From assembly GCA_022565745.1 (NCBI GenBank), contig JAIUMB010000063.1:1-12752 (forward strand): a stretch of DNA of 12,752 nt. The letters are read 5' to 3'. Numbering within the stretch: position 1 is the stretch's first letter; every line of letters begins with the position of its first letter. The translations under genes were made by a program, and so were the position numbers. This document shows, piece by piece, positions 1 through 7,418 of this stretch. This stretch comes from Cryomorphaceae bacterium (GTDB lineage: Bacteria > Bacteroidota > Bacteroidia > Flavobacteriales > Schleiferiaceae). The notes under the pieces are model-generated. The model was not told where the DNA came from, did no database searches, and saw only the letters and a program-made list of their open reading frames with translations.

Positions 1-342
1 GTATACACCATTGGCGTTGGTAGTAAAGGGATGGCTTCTACGCCTTATGCATATGGCGCAAGAGGAGAGCTCTTGTTTAGAAATGCACCGGTAAATATTG
101 ACGAAAAGCTGCTTCAAGCAATCGCTGATATTTGTGAAGGCAAATATTTCAGAGCAACAGACAACACTTCTCTTCAACAGATATATGCACAAATTGACGA
201 TATGGAGAGAACCAAACTTGAGGATATAGATTACATACACATAGAAGAAAGGCATCTGCCTTTTTTGTGGCTGGCCTTAGGCTTCCTTTTATTTGAGGTA
301 GTGCTGCGTAAAACTTGGTTAAAAAGTGCTTTAGACGTATGA
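1..342 (+). CDS. batA: BatA, C-terminal part (von Willebrand A membrane protein, aerotolerance operon)
   Basis: This is the 3' end of a gene cut by the left edge of the window; the frame is open from base 1 and gives 113 residues. It starts inside the last strand of a vWA domain (VYTIGVGSKG) and continues through the usual post-MIDAS segment. One hydrophobic helix at about residues 86-103 of the fragment is followed by a short basic tail, matching the C-terminal anchor of Bat vWA proteins. Identity as BatA rests on this layout and on its position directly before batB, batC, batD and batE. The MIDAS metal site itself lies outside the window. The family is known from Bacteroides fragilis as aerotolerance proteins; the molecular role remains unclear. 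The stop TGA (340-342) overlaps the start of batB as ATGA, which suggests translational coupling. The internal ATG at base 31 is not a start; it is just an in-frame Met. Confidence 0.9.
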   Translation, partial: VYTIGVGSKGMASTPYAYGARGELLFRNAPVNIDEKLLQAIADICEGKYFRATDNTSLQQIYAQIDDMERTKLEDIDYIHIEERHLPFLWLALGFLLFEVVLRKTWLKSALDV

Positions 343-1415
343 TGTTTCGCTTTGAACATAACGAATTGCTTCACGTATTATGGATTTTACCCATATTACT
401 GGCATGGCGTTTTTATTTACTTTGGTGGGCGCGCAGACAAAGACGACGCTTTGCCCAATCCGAAGCGTTGAAACGCTTGGCACCACAAAGAGACCAATCA
501 AAATCTTGGATTAAATTCATTTTACAATGGCTGGCTTTAACAGCATTAATTTTAGCCGCCGCCAATCCACAGCAAGGAGGAAAAGTTGAAAACCAAACGG
601 TAAGTGGTGCGCAAATTGTTTTTGCTCTAGATGTTTCGCGATCAATGATGGTTGAAGATGTAACTCCTAATAGACTTGAGCGCGCTAAGCAGCTTATTTC
701 TAGGATGATGTCGCATATGAAAAATGACCAAGTGGGGTTGATTGCTTTTGCAGGAAAAGCGTTTCCTTCTGTGCCTTTAACGCCGGATAAATCATCTCTA
801 TTGCTTCAACTGAAACAGTTAGACCCAGGCTCGGTATCCGCCCAAGGCACCAATTTCTCATCGATGATTTCACTGGCAGCCACGTATTTTAACCAATCAC
901 AACCCTCAGATAAAATTTTAATTGTGGTAGGTGACGGAGAAGACCATGAAGGTGGTTGGAAAGATCGGGTTGATGCACTTAGAAAACAAGACATTCGCGT
1001 TTTTACCATTGGAATTGGTACAGAAAAAGGAGGGTTAATACCCGAGCGAAATGCACGTGGAACTGTAACTGGTTATATCAAAGATGAAGATGGCTCAGCG
1101 GTTGTTTCTAGATTAGAACCACGTACTTTAAAAGAGCTTGCAGATTATGGCGATGGCGAATATCACCTACTGACTTCTCTGCAAGGCGGGGAACGATTTT
1201 TGCGCGATGTAGTTTCTGGTTTGGGACGTTCTGAGTTTGAGCGTAAGGTATTTACAACTTATCAAAGTCAATATCAGTGGCCTTTATCCATTGCTTTATT
1301 GTTGCTGATTGTTGATTGGTTGTTGTTTGAAAGACGGACGCGCTGGCTCCAGCGGTTGAGAACCATAAATGAATCGCAATCTGCTGATGCATTGTCCAAA
1401 ACAAAAGAAGTATGA
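339..1415 (+). CDS. batB: BatB, von Willebrand A domain membrane protein
   Basis: This 358-residue protein is a typical Bat vWA protein. Two N-terminal membrane helices (about 10-28 and 59-76) precede the vWA domain (about 92-290). The MIDAS metal site is complete: DVSRS at 98-102, Thr171 in the GTN loop, and Asp199 in GDGED. A third hydrophobic helix at about 314-331 is followed by a basic cytoplasmic tail. The vWA domain should face the periplasm and bind a divalent cation and a protein partner, probably within the Bat complex. The start is ATG 339, which overlaps the batA stop as ATGA. A second ATG follows directly (342), so either could initiate; an upstream in-frame TTG (315) lies inside batA and is unlikely. 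The stop overlaps the batC start by 4 bp. The family assignment is secure; the biochemical role is not established. Confidence 0.95.
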   Translation: MMFRFEHNELLHVLWILPILLAWRFYLLWWARRQRRRFAQSEALKRLAPQRDQSKSWIKFILQWLALTALILAAANPQQGGKVENQTVSGAQIVFALDVSRSMMVEDVTPNRLERAKQLISRMMSHMKNDQVGLIAFAGKAFPSVPLTPDKSSLLLQLKQLDPGSVSAQGTNFSSMISLAATYFNQSQPSDKILIVVGDGEDHEGGWKDRVDALRKQDIRVFTIGIGTEKGGLIPERNARGTVTGYIKDEDGSAVVSRLEPRTLKELADYGDGEYHLLTSLQGGERFLRDVVSGLGRSEFERKVFTTYQSQYQWPLSIALLLLIVDWLLFERRTRWLQRLRTINESQSADALSKTKEV

Positions 1416-2203
1416 TAGCAGGTAATCGTTTCAATATCCAATTAAACCTCTCTGCAGTGTTGCCGATGAGGATTTTGGTCTTATTGTTTGTAGTGGCCTC
1501 ATCATCGTTGGCCACGGCGCAAAGTTATCGCGATGCCATAAGCAAGGGTAATGAATTGTTTGAAAAAGAAAAATTTGGCGAAGCAGAAGTAGCCTATCGT
1601 CGGGCTATGGAAGATAGACCAGATGCTTTTGAAGCACCGTTTAATTTAGGGAATGCACTTTACCGACAAGGTCGTTTTGATGAAGCAATAGAGGCGTATA
1701 AAAAAAGTGTAGATCGTGCGTCAAATAAAGAACAACGAGCCAAAGCACTACACAATATTGGCAATACGCAAGCAGAAAAGGAAGCTTACGACAAAGCGAT
1801 AGAATCATACAAGGCCTCACTTATGGAAAACCCAAAAGATGAGGAAACCAGATCTAATTTGGCGTATGCCATGCGACAACTCACAGAACCCCCTCCACAA
1901 GAACAGCAGCAACAATCTGGTGATGGAGAAGATAGTGACGACGACGACGAACAGGATCAGAATAATGAAGAGCAAGAGCAAGAGCAAGACGAAGAACCAG
2001 ACGATAAGGATAGCGAAGGACAAGATGATTCTTCAGATCAGGAAGACGAACAAGACCAACCTGAACAAGATCCAAATTTTGACCCCGCAGATGCAGAAAG
2101 AATCATGCAAATGATTGAAGAAGAAGAGGAAAAAGTACAAGAAAAACTCAGTGAACAAGAAAAGAAAAAGTCGAGGGAACAACCCAAAAAACGAAGTTGG
2201 TAA
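1412..2203 (+). CDS. batC: BatC, TPR protein with acidic C-terminal tail
   Basis: This 263-residue exported TPR protein has an N-terminal hydrophobic stretch ending in ATAQ at about residue 37, a plausible signal peptidase site. About three tetratricopeptide repeats follow at roughly 39-72, 73-107 and 110-143, with typical YRRAMEDRPDA and YKKSV helices. Residues about 160-222 are a low-complexity Glu/Asp/Gln tract. The tail has an acidic helix (EEEEE at 236-240) and ends in a basic PKKRSW motif. TPRs are protein-protein scaffolds, and BatC presumably links Bat subunits in the periplasm. The ATG at 1412 overlaps the batB stop (ATGA), which favours it by coupling. However, ATG 1466 (Met19) would give a signal peptide of more normal length, so the start is uncertain. 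An 18-bp gap separates it from batD. Confidence 0.92.
   Translation: MIAGNRFNIQLNLSAVLPMRILVLLFVVASSSLATAQSYRDAISKGNELFEKEKFGEAEVAYRRAMEDRPDAFEAPFNLGNALYRQGRFDEAIEAYKKSVDRASNKEQRAKALHNIGNTQAEKEAYDKAIESYKASLMENPKDEETRSNLAYAMRQLTEPPPQEQQQQSGDGEDSDDDDEQDQNNEEQEQEQDEEPDDKDSEGQDDSSDQEDEQDQPEQDPNFDPADAERIMQMIEEEEEKVQEKLSEQEKKKSREQPKKRSW
1937..1987 (+). repeat. Short in-frame codon repeats in batC acidic tract
   Basis: Four GAC codons in a row (1937-1948, residues 176-179) lie close to three perfect GAGCAA units (1970-1987, Glu-Gln repeated three times, residues 187-192). Both are in the batC frame, so gain or loss of a unit changes the length of the acidic tail without a frameshift. This is seen directly. 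The idea that strains vary in tail length is inference. Confidence 0.8.
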
Positions 2204-2221
2204 TTTCGATGCACAAACCTC

Positions 2222-3982
2222 ATGATAAGACAATTCATTTTTTTATTAGGCTTCATATTACTGTCAACGAATGGTTTTGCTCAAGGCAGTGGGGTGAAGT
2301 TTGTTGGTAAAACCAGCCATGAATCAATTGGGACAGACGACCGATTTACCATCACTTACACATTAAACGCCAGGGGACAAAGCTTTCGACCGCCTGAGAA
2401 TATGGAAGATCATTTTATGGTATTGGTAGGGCCAAACCAAAGCTTTCAAAGCACCATGACTTCCAGAGGATTTGAAACCACCATGCAGGTATCCTATACC
2501 TTGCGCGCAAAAGCAGAAGGCAACTTTGAACTCGGTCCGGCACGTGTGATGGTTGGAGGCACGCCACACTCTTCTAATGGATTGTCCATAAAAGTTGTAA
2601 AAGGCTCTACACAAGAAAAAGACCCCAATGACCCTGAAGTTTTGGCCGCTCAGCTCTCTTGGATGAAAGCCATTCTCAACAGAACCGAAGTGTACGTTGG
2701 TGAGCCAATTAATGTTAATTATAAGCTGTACTCCAAAACAGGGGTGTCTGGACCTAGGTTTGAGAGTGAGCCAAACTTCAAAGGATTTATTACTGAAAAC
2801 ATAGACCTTGGCCAGATTGAGCAAAATAGAGAATTTATCGATAATGAACAGGTACTTACAGCAGTCATCAAATCTTTTTTGCTCTTTCCTCAACAACCGG
2901 GTAATTACGACGCGCAAAAAATCCCCGTAACCATCCCTACGAATGTTCAGGTACAAAGACGTGACAGTTGGTTTGGAAGTATGACGCAGCGTGTAGATAA
3001 TAAAACACACGTAACCATCCCAGCGATAAAAGTGAAGCCTCTTCCTGTGAGTGGACGACCTGATGATTTTAGTGGTGGGGTTGGTAAGTTTGCCTTAGAC
3101 ATCAGTGTTGACAAAACTACTTTAGATGCAGATCAATCACTTACGGTAAAAATTACATTAAGTGGTGAAGGAAATATGCGATTGGTTGATGTTCCTTCTT
3201 TAGAATTGCCATCTGTATTTGAAACTTATGATCCGCGAACGTCTTCACGTCTAAGAGTAGCTGACGGCACACTTAAAGGCAGTAAGTCTGCCGAATACTT
3301 ACTGATTCCGCGATACTCAGGAACGTATGAAATCCCCGCACTTACATTTTCATATTTTAATCCAAAAACCAAACAATACAACGAAGTACAAACACAACCC
3401 ATAACCATTGAAGTTACTGGAGATAAAAAGCGCAGTGATGTGGCTGGAGGGATGTCAGTAGGAGGAAAAGAACGCGTAGATATGATGAGTCGTGACATTA
3501 TGTTTATAAAAACATTTACGCCAAACTTTCAAAGAGAAAGTTGTCCAGTAATCGAGTCTGCATGGTATTGGGTTTTGTGGATACTTGGTGTCTTGTTGTT
3601 TCCTCTTGCTTGGATATTACGAAACATCATATTTAAGAAGCGACTAGCAAGAAACACTAGGCTCAGAAAAGCAGAACGCTTGGCCGATCGATTGTTAACT
3701 GAAGCAGCAAAATTGGAAAACGCTTCATTACGAGGAGATAAACTGCATAAAGCTATAGAGGTTTATTTTGCAGCCTATTTAAAAATTAGTACGTCAGACC
3801 TTTCTAATGAACAACTTCGAGCCCGCTCTAATCAAGTTTTTGGAGAAGCTTTTACCAGAGAGTGGATGCAAGTGTACGAGGCATTAGAAGCCCTTCAATA
3901 TGGGGGTACTTCAGTAGATGTTTCAGTGGATCGTGTAAAAACTATGATTAACAAGGCAAAAGAATGGGTATCAAACAATTGA
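2222..3982 (+). CDS. batD: BatD, exported beta-rich aerotolerance protein
   Basis: This 586-residue protein begins with a clean signal peptide (hydrophobic residues 4-19, cleavage after FAQ at about 19-21). A long beta-strand-rich periplasmic region (about 24-440) follows, with the pattern of the BatD family, including a conserved-looking sandwich segment around ALDISVDKTTLDADQSL (291-307) and LIPRYSGTYEIPALTFSYF (361-379). A single membrane helix lies at about 447-470, followed by basic residues and a helical cytoplasmic domain to the end. This topology places the large domain outside the cytoplasmic membrane next to the vWA domains of BatA and BatB, so an assembly or scaffold role is likely but unproven. 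ATG 2222 is chosen because it begins the signal peptide; ATG 2209 is in another frame. The 3' end overlaps batE by 19 bp. Length and order fit the family. Confidence 0.94.
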   Translation: MIRQFIFLLGFILLSTNGFAQGSGVKFVGKTSHESIGTDDRFTITYTLNARGQSFRPPENMEDHFMVLVGPNQSFQSTMTSRGFETTMQVSYTLRAKAEGNFELGPARVMVGGTPHSSNGLSIKVVKGSTQEKDPNDPEVLAAQLSWMKAILNRTEVYVGEPINVNYKLYSKTGVSGPRFESEPNFKGFITENIDLGQIEQNREFIDNEQVLTAVIKSFLLFPQQPGNYDAQKIPVTIPTNVQVQRRDSWFGSMTQRVDNKTHVTIPAIKVKPLPVSGRPDDFSGGVGKFALDISVDKTTLDADQSLTVKITLSGEGNMRLVDVPSLELPSVFETYDPRTSSRLRVADGTLKGSKSAEYLLIPRYSGTYEIPALTFSYFNPKTKQYNEVQTQPITIEVTGDKKRSDVAGGMSVGGKERVDMMSRDIMFIKTFTPNFQRESCPVIESAWYWVLWILGVLLFPLAWILRNIIFKKRLARNTRLRKAERLADRLLTEAAKLENASLRGDKLHKAIEVYFAAYLKISTSDLSNEQLRARSNQVFGEAFTREWMQVYEALEALQYGGTSVDVSVDRVKTMINKAKEWVSNN

Positions 3983-4764
3983 TTTTTTCATTGGTGTTGC
4001 TTAACTTGGTATCACATCACATGTCATTTGGCCAGCCAGTTGAGCAGGAACAAACTGAGCCAATGGCCGACAAAGCATCTCTTAGGCATGTCATGGAAGA
4101 GGGTAATGCCTTTTATGAATCATCCGAGTATGAGCTTGCTGTCGAAAAATACACCTTTATCTTATCACAAGGTATTGTTTCATCGGAAGTATATTTCAAT
4201 TTAGGTAATGCATATTTTAAAAAGAACAATTTAGGTAAAGCCATTTTGAATTACGAGCGTGCACTAAAATTGGCCCCTAAGGATGAAGACATCCAATTTA
4301 ATCTTGAATTTGCCCGTGCATCAACGGTAGATAAGATTGAATCAACGGGTACGGTGTGGTTTAAAAAAATGGTGCATGGTTATTTAAAAACAATGAACAC
4401 GAATGCTTGGGCAATGGTTTCACTTGTTTTGGTGTTTTTAGCATTATTGTTTTGGATACTGTTTTTGTCTAATCGATACGCTCCTAATGGGTTAATAATA
4501 GCATTGGTCGTGAGCTTACTGCTTGCCATTGCGGCAATATTGTCCTCATTTGGTCGACGTTTGTTAGAGGCACAGCGATTTGCTATTGTAATGGATGATG
4601 GTATTACTGTGAAAAGTGCGCCAGCCCAGAAAGGTGAGGATATGTTCATCATTCATGAAGGAACCAAGATGGAGTTGTTAGACGAATACCAAACTTGGTT
4701 TAAAATACGTTTAGAAAATGGCAATGTTGGCTGGTTGCCACAGAACACCGTAGAGGAAATATGA
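3964..4764 (+). CDS. batE: BatE, TPR and SH3-domain membrane protein
   Basis: This 266-residue protein has a signal-like hydrophobic N-terminus (residues 4-17, SFGQ at 21-24). TPR units follow at about 41-107 (EEGNAFYESSEYELAVEKY, then FNLGNAYFKKNNLGKAI). Two adjacent membrane helices lie at about 149-169 and 176-195, and a C-terminal bacterial SH3-like domain at about 206-263 is recognisable from VKSAPAQKG and the final WFKIRLENGNVGWLP strand pattern. Such SH3 domains usually sit in the periplasm and bind peptides or wall components. The start lies 19 bp inside batD, which argues for translational coupling. It closes the canonical batABCDE order. The gene is complete, with no sign of decay. 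Confidence 0.93.
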   Translation: MGIKQLIFSLVLLNLVSHHMSFGQPVEQEQTEPMADKASLRHVMEEGNAFYESSEYELAVEKYTFILSQGIVSSEVYFNLGNAYFKKNNLGKAILNYERALKLAPKDEDIQFNLEFARASTVDKIESTGTVWFKKMVHGYLKTMNTNAWAMVSLVLVFLALLFWILFLSNRYAPNGLIIALVVSLLLAIAAILSSFGRRLLEAQRFAIVMDDGITVKSAPAQKGEDMFIIHEGTKMELLDEYQTWFKIRLENGNVGWLPQNTVEEI

Positions 4765-4792
4765 TTGGATATGTCATGTCAATTGGTAGAGA

Positions 4793-5716
4793 ATGAAGGC
4801 TACTGTTATTAAATCAACAGGTAACACTTGTTTCATTCGTTTTGAGGATGGAGACATACAGTCCTGTCGCGTGCCTGGAAGGTTTCGCCTTAAAGGACTA
4901 ACCACCACCAATCCGGTAGCTGTTGGTGATTTTGTTGAGGTGTCTAAAAATGCAAGGGGAGAGTGGCGCGTTGAACAGATTTATGACAGGAAAAACTACC
5001 TCGTTCGAAAATCGGTGAATTTGTCGCATCAAAAGCACGTAATCGCAGCCAATATCGATCAGGCTGTTTTGGTTGTTACATTAGAGCAGCCCGAAACGAG
5101 TACCGGATTTATGGATCGCTTTTTAGTGTCTTGTGAGGCTTACGACATTCCAGCAGTTATAGTGTTTAATAAATGGGATGTTTATTCTAATGCAGCGAAG
5201 GATGAGTTCTTTTATCGCAAAACAGTTTACGAAAGTGCTGGCTACAAGGTTTTGGCTACATCAGCTGAGACTGGATATCAACTTTCCGAAGTCAAAAGAG
5301 CATTAGAAGGGAAAACCACATTACTTGGCGGTCATTCTGGAGTTGGAAAATCCAGTTTGGTGAATGCCATTCAACCAGATTTAGATTTAAAAGTGGGAGA
5401 TATTTCTATTGTTCACCGAAAAGGTCAGCATACAACGACCTTTGCACAAATGGTATATGTTAAAAACATCAATGGATACTTGATCGATAGTCCTGGTATA
5501 AAGGGTTTTGGTCTGGTCGATATGCAGCCAGAAGAAATCGGTGACTACTTTCCTGAGTTTTTTGCCTATAAAGACCAATGCCGATTTCACAATTGCACCC
5601 ATCGCAATGAACCTGGTTGCGCAGTAAAGCTCGCATTAGAGCATGGAGACCTGCCACACAGTCGATACCAAAGCTACCTCTCAATGATGCAGGGTGACGA
5701 AGCCCCATATCGCTAA
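4793..5716 (+). CDS. rsgA: RsgA, small-subunit-dependent GTPase (ribosome maturation)
   Basis: RsgA (YjeQ) is a circularly permuted GTPase that binds the 30S subunit and checks the decoding site late in its assembly. All landmarks are visible in this 307-residue protein. An N-terminal OB-fold spans about 1-72. The GTPase motifs come in permuted order: G4 NKWD at 126-129, G5 at about 157-158, G1 GHSGVGKS at 180-187, G2 Thr at 214-216 and G3 DSPG at 232-235. A C-terminal zinc knuckle uses Cys263, Cys268, His270 and Cys276. The catalytic His-type residue typical of the family, just after the G1-G2 region, is consistent with HTTTF at 213-217. It starts 28 bp after batE on the same strand, so cotranscription with the bat operon is likely. 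No frameshift or missing motif is seen. Confidence 0.97.
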   Translation: MKATVIKSTGNTCFIRFEDGDIQSCRVPGRFRLKGLTTTNPVAVGDFVEVSKNARGEWRVEQIYDRKNYLVRKSVNLSHQKHVIAANIDQAVLVVTLEQPETSTGFMDRFLVSCEAYDIPAVIVFNKWDVYSNAAKDEFFYRKTVYESAGYKVLATSAETGYQLSEVKRALEGKTTLLGGHSGVGKSSLVNAIQPDLDLKVGDISIVHRKGQHTTTFAQMVYVKNINGYLIDSPGIKGFGLVDMQPEEIGDYFPEFFAYKDQCRFHNCTHRNEPGCAVKLALEHGDLPHSRYQSYLSMMQGDEAPYR

Positions 5717-5736
5717 TACAGTTTATTTATCTTATC

Positions 5737-5904
5737 ATGAAGCGTAGCGAACTTAAAGAAGAAGATTTTTATTATTCAAAAGAAGGATATATCGTCTTTA
5801 CGGAGACTTACCATTTGAAGCGCGGTTACTGTTGCAAAAGTGGTTGCAAGCATTGTCCATACGGTTACAATAAAAAAACGGGGCAATTCAATAAAAACAA
5901 GTAG
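5737..5904 (+). CDS. DUF5522-like Cys-rich mini-protein
   Basis: A 55-residue ORF with an ATG start lies 20 bp after rsgA. The protein has an acidic, aromatic N-terminal half (KEEDFYYSKEGYIVFTETYH) and then a compact Cys cluster, CCKSGCKHCPYGY, at residues 32-44 (Cys32, Cys33, Cys37, Cys40, plus His26 and His39). It ends in a basic KKTGQFNKNK tail. From memory this matches the small Bacteroidota family annotated as DUF5522; that name should be confirmed by a profile search. The Cys/His spacing suggests a single zinc or iron site. No signal peptide is present, so it should be cytoplasmic. Position and spacing suggest it is the last gene of the bat-rsgA transcript. Function is unknown; a link to ribosome work is only a guess from the neighbour. 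Confidence 0.85.
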   Translation: MKRSELKEEDFYYSKEGYIVFTETYHLKRGYCCKSGCKHCPYGYNKKTGQFNKNK

Positions 5905-6005
5905 CCACTCAATCGTCATTAACGTTGTTTTCAGTGGCGTTATGTGACCAATATTACAGTGATTATTTTGTTATTTTGTATCGAATTAACAAATAGCTAA
6001 TAACT

Positions 6006-7121
6006 ATGAATAAAAAATGGCAAACGTCAATTATAATTGTGTTGACTACCACAGCACTAACCTTTTCTTGTGAGCAAAAACAAGAGGGTGAAAGCAGTGA
6101 GAAAAAAGAAGTTAAAGCTGAATTATCAGCAGAGGATTTGGATTTGCTGAAGCAAGCCAAGAAGTTCTTTAAACCACTTCCAGAAATCGCTGAGCCAACC
6201 GACTACAAAATGAACGATGATATGGTTTCATTGGGAAAAAAACTATATTTCGATACTCGATTGAGTAAAAGTAATACCATATCTTGTAACAGCTGTCATA
6301 ATTTAGCGAGTTATGGGGTAGACAACAACCCAACTTCCATTGGTCATAAATGGGTGGCCGGACCAAGAAACTCTCCAACAGTTCTCAATGCAGCCATTCA
6401 CAGCTTTCAGTTTTGGGACGGAAGAGCTGCCGACGTAGAAGAACAAGCTGAAGGACCAATTCTTAACCCGATTGAAATGGGGGCTCCACATGAGGAATTT
6501 GTTATCGATCGATTGAGAACCATAGAAACTTATGGAGATTTATTTGCCGCAGCTTTTCCTGAAGAAGAAACACCTTTAACGTACAAAAACATGGCAAGAG
6601 CAATAGGCGCTTTTGAGCGTACATTGATGACTCCAGATCGCTTTGATGACTTTTTGAAAGGTGATGGCTCTGCATTGACAACGGCTGAGAAAAAAGGACT
6701 TAAAACCTTTATGGATGTTGGTTGTACAACTTGTCACAGCGGACCAGCACTTGGTGGACAAATTTTTCAAAAGTTTGGATTAATTAAAGGCCCTTATTGG
6801 GATTATACCGGTTCTGAAACCATAGATGAAGGAAAATATGAAGTGACAGGTATTGAAAGTGATAAGTATATGTTTAAAGTTCCAGGTCTTAGAAATATTG
6901 CTAAAACTGCCCCTTATTTTCATGATGGGAGTATTTGGGATTTAGATAAGTCTGTTGAAATTATGGGGGTAACACAGTTAGGTAAAGAACTTTCACCAGA
7001 GCAAATACAAGAAATTGTTGATTTTCTAGAAGCCCTAACAGGTGATTTACCTGATGAAGCAAGAACATTGCCTATTTTGCCTCGCATGGGAAGGGAAACC
7101 ACCAAGCCGGATTTTTCATAA
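6006..7121 (+). CDS. Di-haem cytochrome c peroxidase, lipid-anchored
   Basis: The enzyme reduces hydrogen peroxide to water with electrons from small c-type donors in the periplasm. The 371-residue protein has an SPII signal with lipobox TFSC (lipid-modified Cys22), so it is probably tethered to a membrane. Two CxxCH haem sites are present: CNSCH at 94-98 (peroxidatic domain) and CTTCH at 240-244 (electron-transfer domain). The family signature SIGHKWVAGPRNSPTVLNAA (111-130) carries His114 as the likely distal ligand. QFWDGRAAD at 135-143 and the VPGLRNIAKTAPYFHDGSIWD block at 292-312 are typical, and Met320 is a plausible axial ligand for the second haem. Members of the MauG branch share this fold, but the H114 block favours true CCP. 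It stands alone, about 100 bp after the previous gene, and is closed by its own terminator. Confidence 0.94.
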   Translation: MNKKWQTSIIIVLTTTALTFSCEQKQEGESSEKKEVKAELSAEDLDLLKQAKKFFKPLPEIAEPTDYKMNDDMVSLGKKLYFDTRLSKSNTISCNSCHNLASYGVDNNPTSIGHKWVAGPRNSPTVLNAAIHSFQFWDGRAADVEEQAEGPILNPIEMGAPHEEFVIDRLRTIETYGDLFAAAFPEEETPLTYKNMARAIGAFERTLMTPDRFDDFLKGDGSALTTAEKKGLKTFMDVGCTTCHSGPALGGQIFQKFGLIKGPYWDYTGSETIDEGKYEVTGIESDKYMFKVPGLRNIAKTAPYFHDGSIWDLDKSVEIMGVTQLGKELSPEQIQEIVDFLEALTGDLPDEARTLPILPRMGRETTKPDFS

Positions 7122-7135
7122 AATTGAAAAACCTC

Positions 7136-7168
7136 AAAAAAACACCTTGTTAAAAAGGTGTTTTTTTT
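7136..7168 (+). terminator. Rho-independent terminator after the cytochrome c peroxidase gene
   Basis: A 13-bp stem (7136-7148 with 7155-7167, core ACACCTT/AAGGTGT) closes a 6-base loop and runs into eight T residues (7161-7168). The A-run before the stem makes it able to work on the opposite strand as well, but no gene reads in from the right. It lies 15 bp after the peroxidase stop. Confidence 0.93.
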
Positions 7169-7343
7169 AAGATATATGTGTTAAAAAAAAATTAATAAAA
7201 ATTGATTTTGTATTACCTAAATTGTCGGTATAGTGTATTTCATTATTTAAATGTTTGTAATTCAAAGTTTAATTCTCGTAATTGGCTGTGCTAAAAAAAT
7301 TATTCAATAAACACAATCTGTGCGTATATGTTAATTATTAACT

Positions 7344-7351
7344 TATATTTG
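7344..7351 (+). promoter_or_regulatory. Probable Bacteroidota -7 promoter element for the orphan lipoprotein gene
   Basis: TATATTTG is an exact match to the Bacteroidota -7 consensus TAnnTTTG, set in an AT-rich gap and 67 bp before the lipoprotein start codon. The best upstream partner is a weak CTGTG at 7318-7322, not a clean TTTG, so the -33 part is poor. It predicts a start of transcription near 7357-7360 and a leader of about 60 nt. Confidence 0.5.
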
Positions 7352-7418
7352 CATAAGATTATGGATTGCCCCACTACTAAGAACAACTCCTAAATGTCAA
7401 ACTTAATTAAAAAAGACA

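Noticed and set aside
1839..2114. Alternative-frame ORF of 91 codons in the batC tail
   Set aside because: The A- and G-rich repeat tract opens all frames; the product is Lys/Asn low complexity without other support.
2363..3010. Minus-strand ORF of 215 codons inside batD
   Set aside because: It lies fully under a secure gene, has no recognisable motif and shows no coding-like composition; it is a shadow frame.
5904..5938. GCCACT/AGTGGC inverted repeat after the 55-residue gene, considered as a terminator
   Set aside because: The stem is only 6 bp with a loop over 20 bases and no T-tract follows, so it does not support a terminator call.
5962..5978. TATTTTG tracts as the peroxidase gene promoter
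   Set aside because: They are one base short of TAnnTTTG and no -33 TTG lies at the right distance; AT-rich sequence gives such matches by chance.
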